A stretch of 23,882 nucleotides of DNA. It comes from Terrimonas_A sp036262095. Its GTDB lineage: Bacteria; Bacteroidota; Bacteroidia; Chitinophagales; Chitinophagaceae. The notes beneath the pieces were generated by a model, which was not told where the DNA came from, made no database searches, and saw only the letters and a list, made by a program, of their open reading frames with translations. Both the position numbers and the translations under genes were made by a program. Positions 23,612 through 23,882 of this stretch are shown here, piece after piece (position 1 is the first letter of the stretch; each line of letters opens with the position of its first letter). The stretch covers positions 1-23,882 of the forward strand of contig DATAJQ010000263.1 in assembly GCA_036262095.1 (NCBI GenBank). Reading direction: 5' to 3'.

Positions 23612-23882
23612 GGTTTTACTCAAAGAACTTTTCTCGTACAGCCCCTAAGATAAACCCATTTTTTTCTTTCAATTGAAAAAAAACACTCCTCTCACCTTAC
23701 GTCAATGTTAAACGACTGGATTCCAGAAATAAATCTTAAGGCACGCTTCTAACATTGTGATACTTTTACTAAAGCAGATGGTTCTGCGGCTAAGGCGTTT
23801 TAGGTGTGTGCGAAGGTTTAAATTATTTCTCTCAATATGATTGATGTTATAAGCATTGGCTATGTGTCGATCAGACGGAATA
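23612..23882 (-). mobile_element. partial IS1-family insertion sequence (right boundary outside window)
   Basis: This is the 3' part of an IS1-type element, recognised from its transposase end at 23708-23882. The window edge cuts the element. The inner boundary near 23612 is inferred. There the RHS reading frame stops making RHS sequence, and the plus strand begins with GGTTTTACTC, fitting the GGT start common to IS1-family ends. The other inverted repeat and the target duplication are not in the window. Confidence 0.55.
23708..23882 (-). CDS. IS1 family transposase, C-terminal fragment (runs off window)
   Basis: 57 codons are open from the window edge to a TAA at 23708-23710, with no start codon inside the window. 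The translation contains NINHIERNNLNLRTHLKRL, then SRRTICFSKS, and ends LKIYFWNPVV. This matches the end of IS1 InsB-type transposases (IER.NLNLR.HL.RL.R followed by FSKS), a DDE-type enzyme that cuts and joins DNA during transposition. The conserved Glu of IER belongs to the DDE active site as generally described for the family. Whether the complete gene is intact cannot be seen. It runs in the same direction as the RHS fragment and lies upstream of it, about 150 nt from the RHS GTG. Confidence 0.87.
   Translation of the reverse strand, partial: IPSDRHIANAYNINHIERNNLNLRTHLKRLSRRTICFSKSITMLEACLKIYFWNPVV

Overview
The window looks like chromosomal DNA of a member of the Bacteroidota, most likely the Chitinophagaceae. 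The evidence is a type IX secretion (T9SS) C-terminal sorting domain, very large FN3/PA14 surface proteins, stand-alone FtsX-type permeases of the Bacteroidota kind, an RHS core of the YGMRVYDPRLRRFLS type, promoters of the TTG...TAnnTTTG type, and little use of Shine-Dalgarno sites. Base composition is mid-40s % G+C by eye, lower in the RHS tip at the right end. No rRNA, tRNA or CRISPR was seen.

Left part (1-7074, all minus strand): a small hypothetical protein; a likely two-gene operon of a TPR-like lipoprotein and an AIM24-family protein, closed by a clear terminator; an orphan ABC-type (MacB/FtsX) permease; and a secreted DUF885 protein. The permease and DUF885 genes are each followed, about 20 nt after the stop codon, by a long intergenic hairpin built from 9-11 nt units. 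Middle (7169-11389): a secreted M1 aminopeptidase divergent from DUF885 (two exported peptidase-like genes back to back), a small membrane protein, a YahK-like zinc aldehyde reductase, and a convergent NrtR/AraR-type regulator whose Nudix box has lost its catalytic glutamates.

Central accessory block (11436-21692): two large divergent secreted esterases. The minus-strand protein (2274 aa) starts with an alpha/beta-hydrolase esterase, continues through Ig, FN3 and PA14 domains, and ends in a T9SS sorting domain. The plus-strand protein (983 aa) starts with an SGNH hydrolase, has PKD-like domains and has no recognisable sorting domain. The two catalytic folds are unrelated, but both proteins carry copies (3 and 2) of one unnamed beta-rich module of about 170-195 residues, and both transcription units end in terminators with almost the same core. 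I infer a paired extracellular de-esterification unit. This is the most interesting part of the window.

Right end (21707-23882): a tandem DUF1508/YegP-type protein, a repeat-bearing intergenic region without a gene, the C-terminal part of an RHS protein with a Cys-His-Asp tip that could be a papain-fold effector, and the 3' end of an IS1-family transposase with no start codon in the window. The RHS reading frame closes about 95 nt past the transposase stop codon, so the IS1 element probably interrupted the RHS gene.
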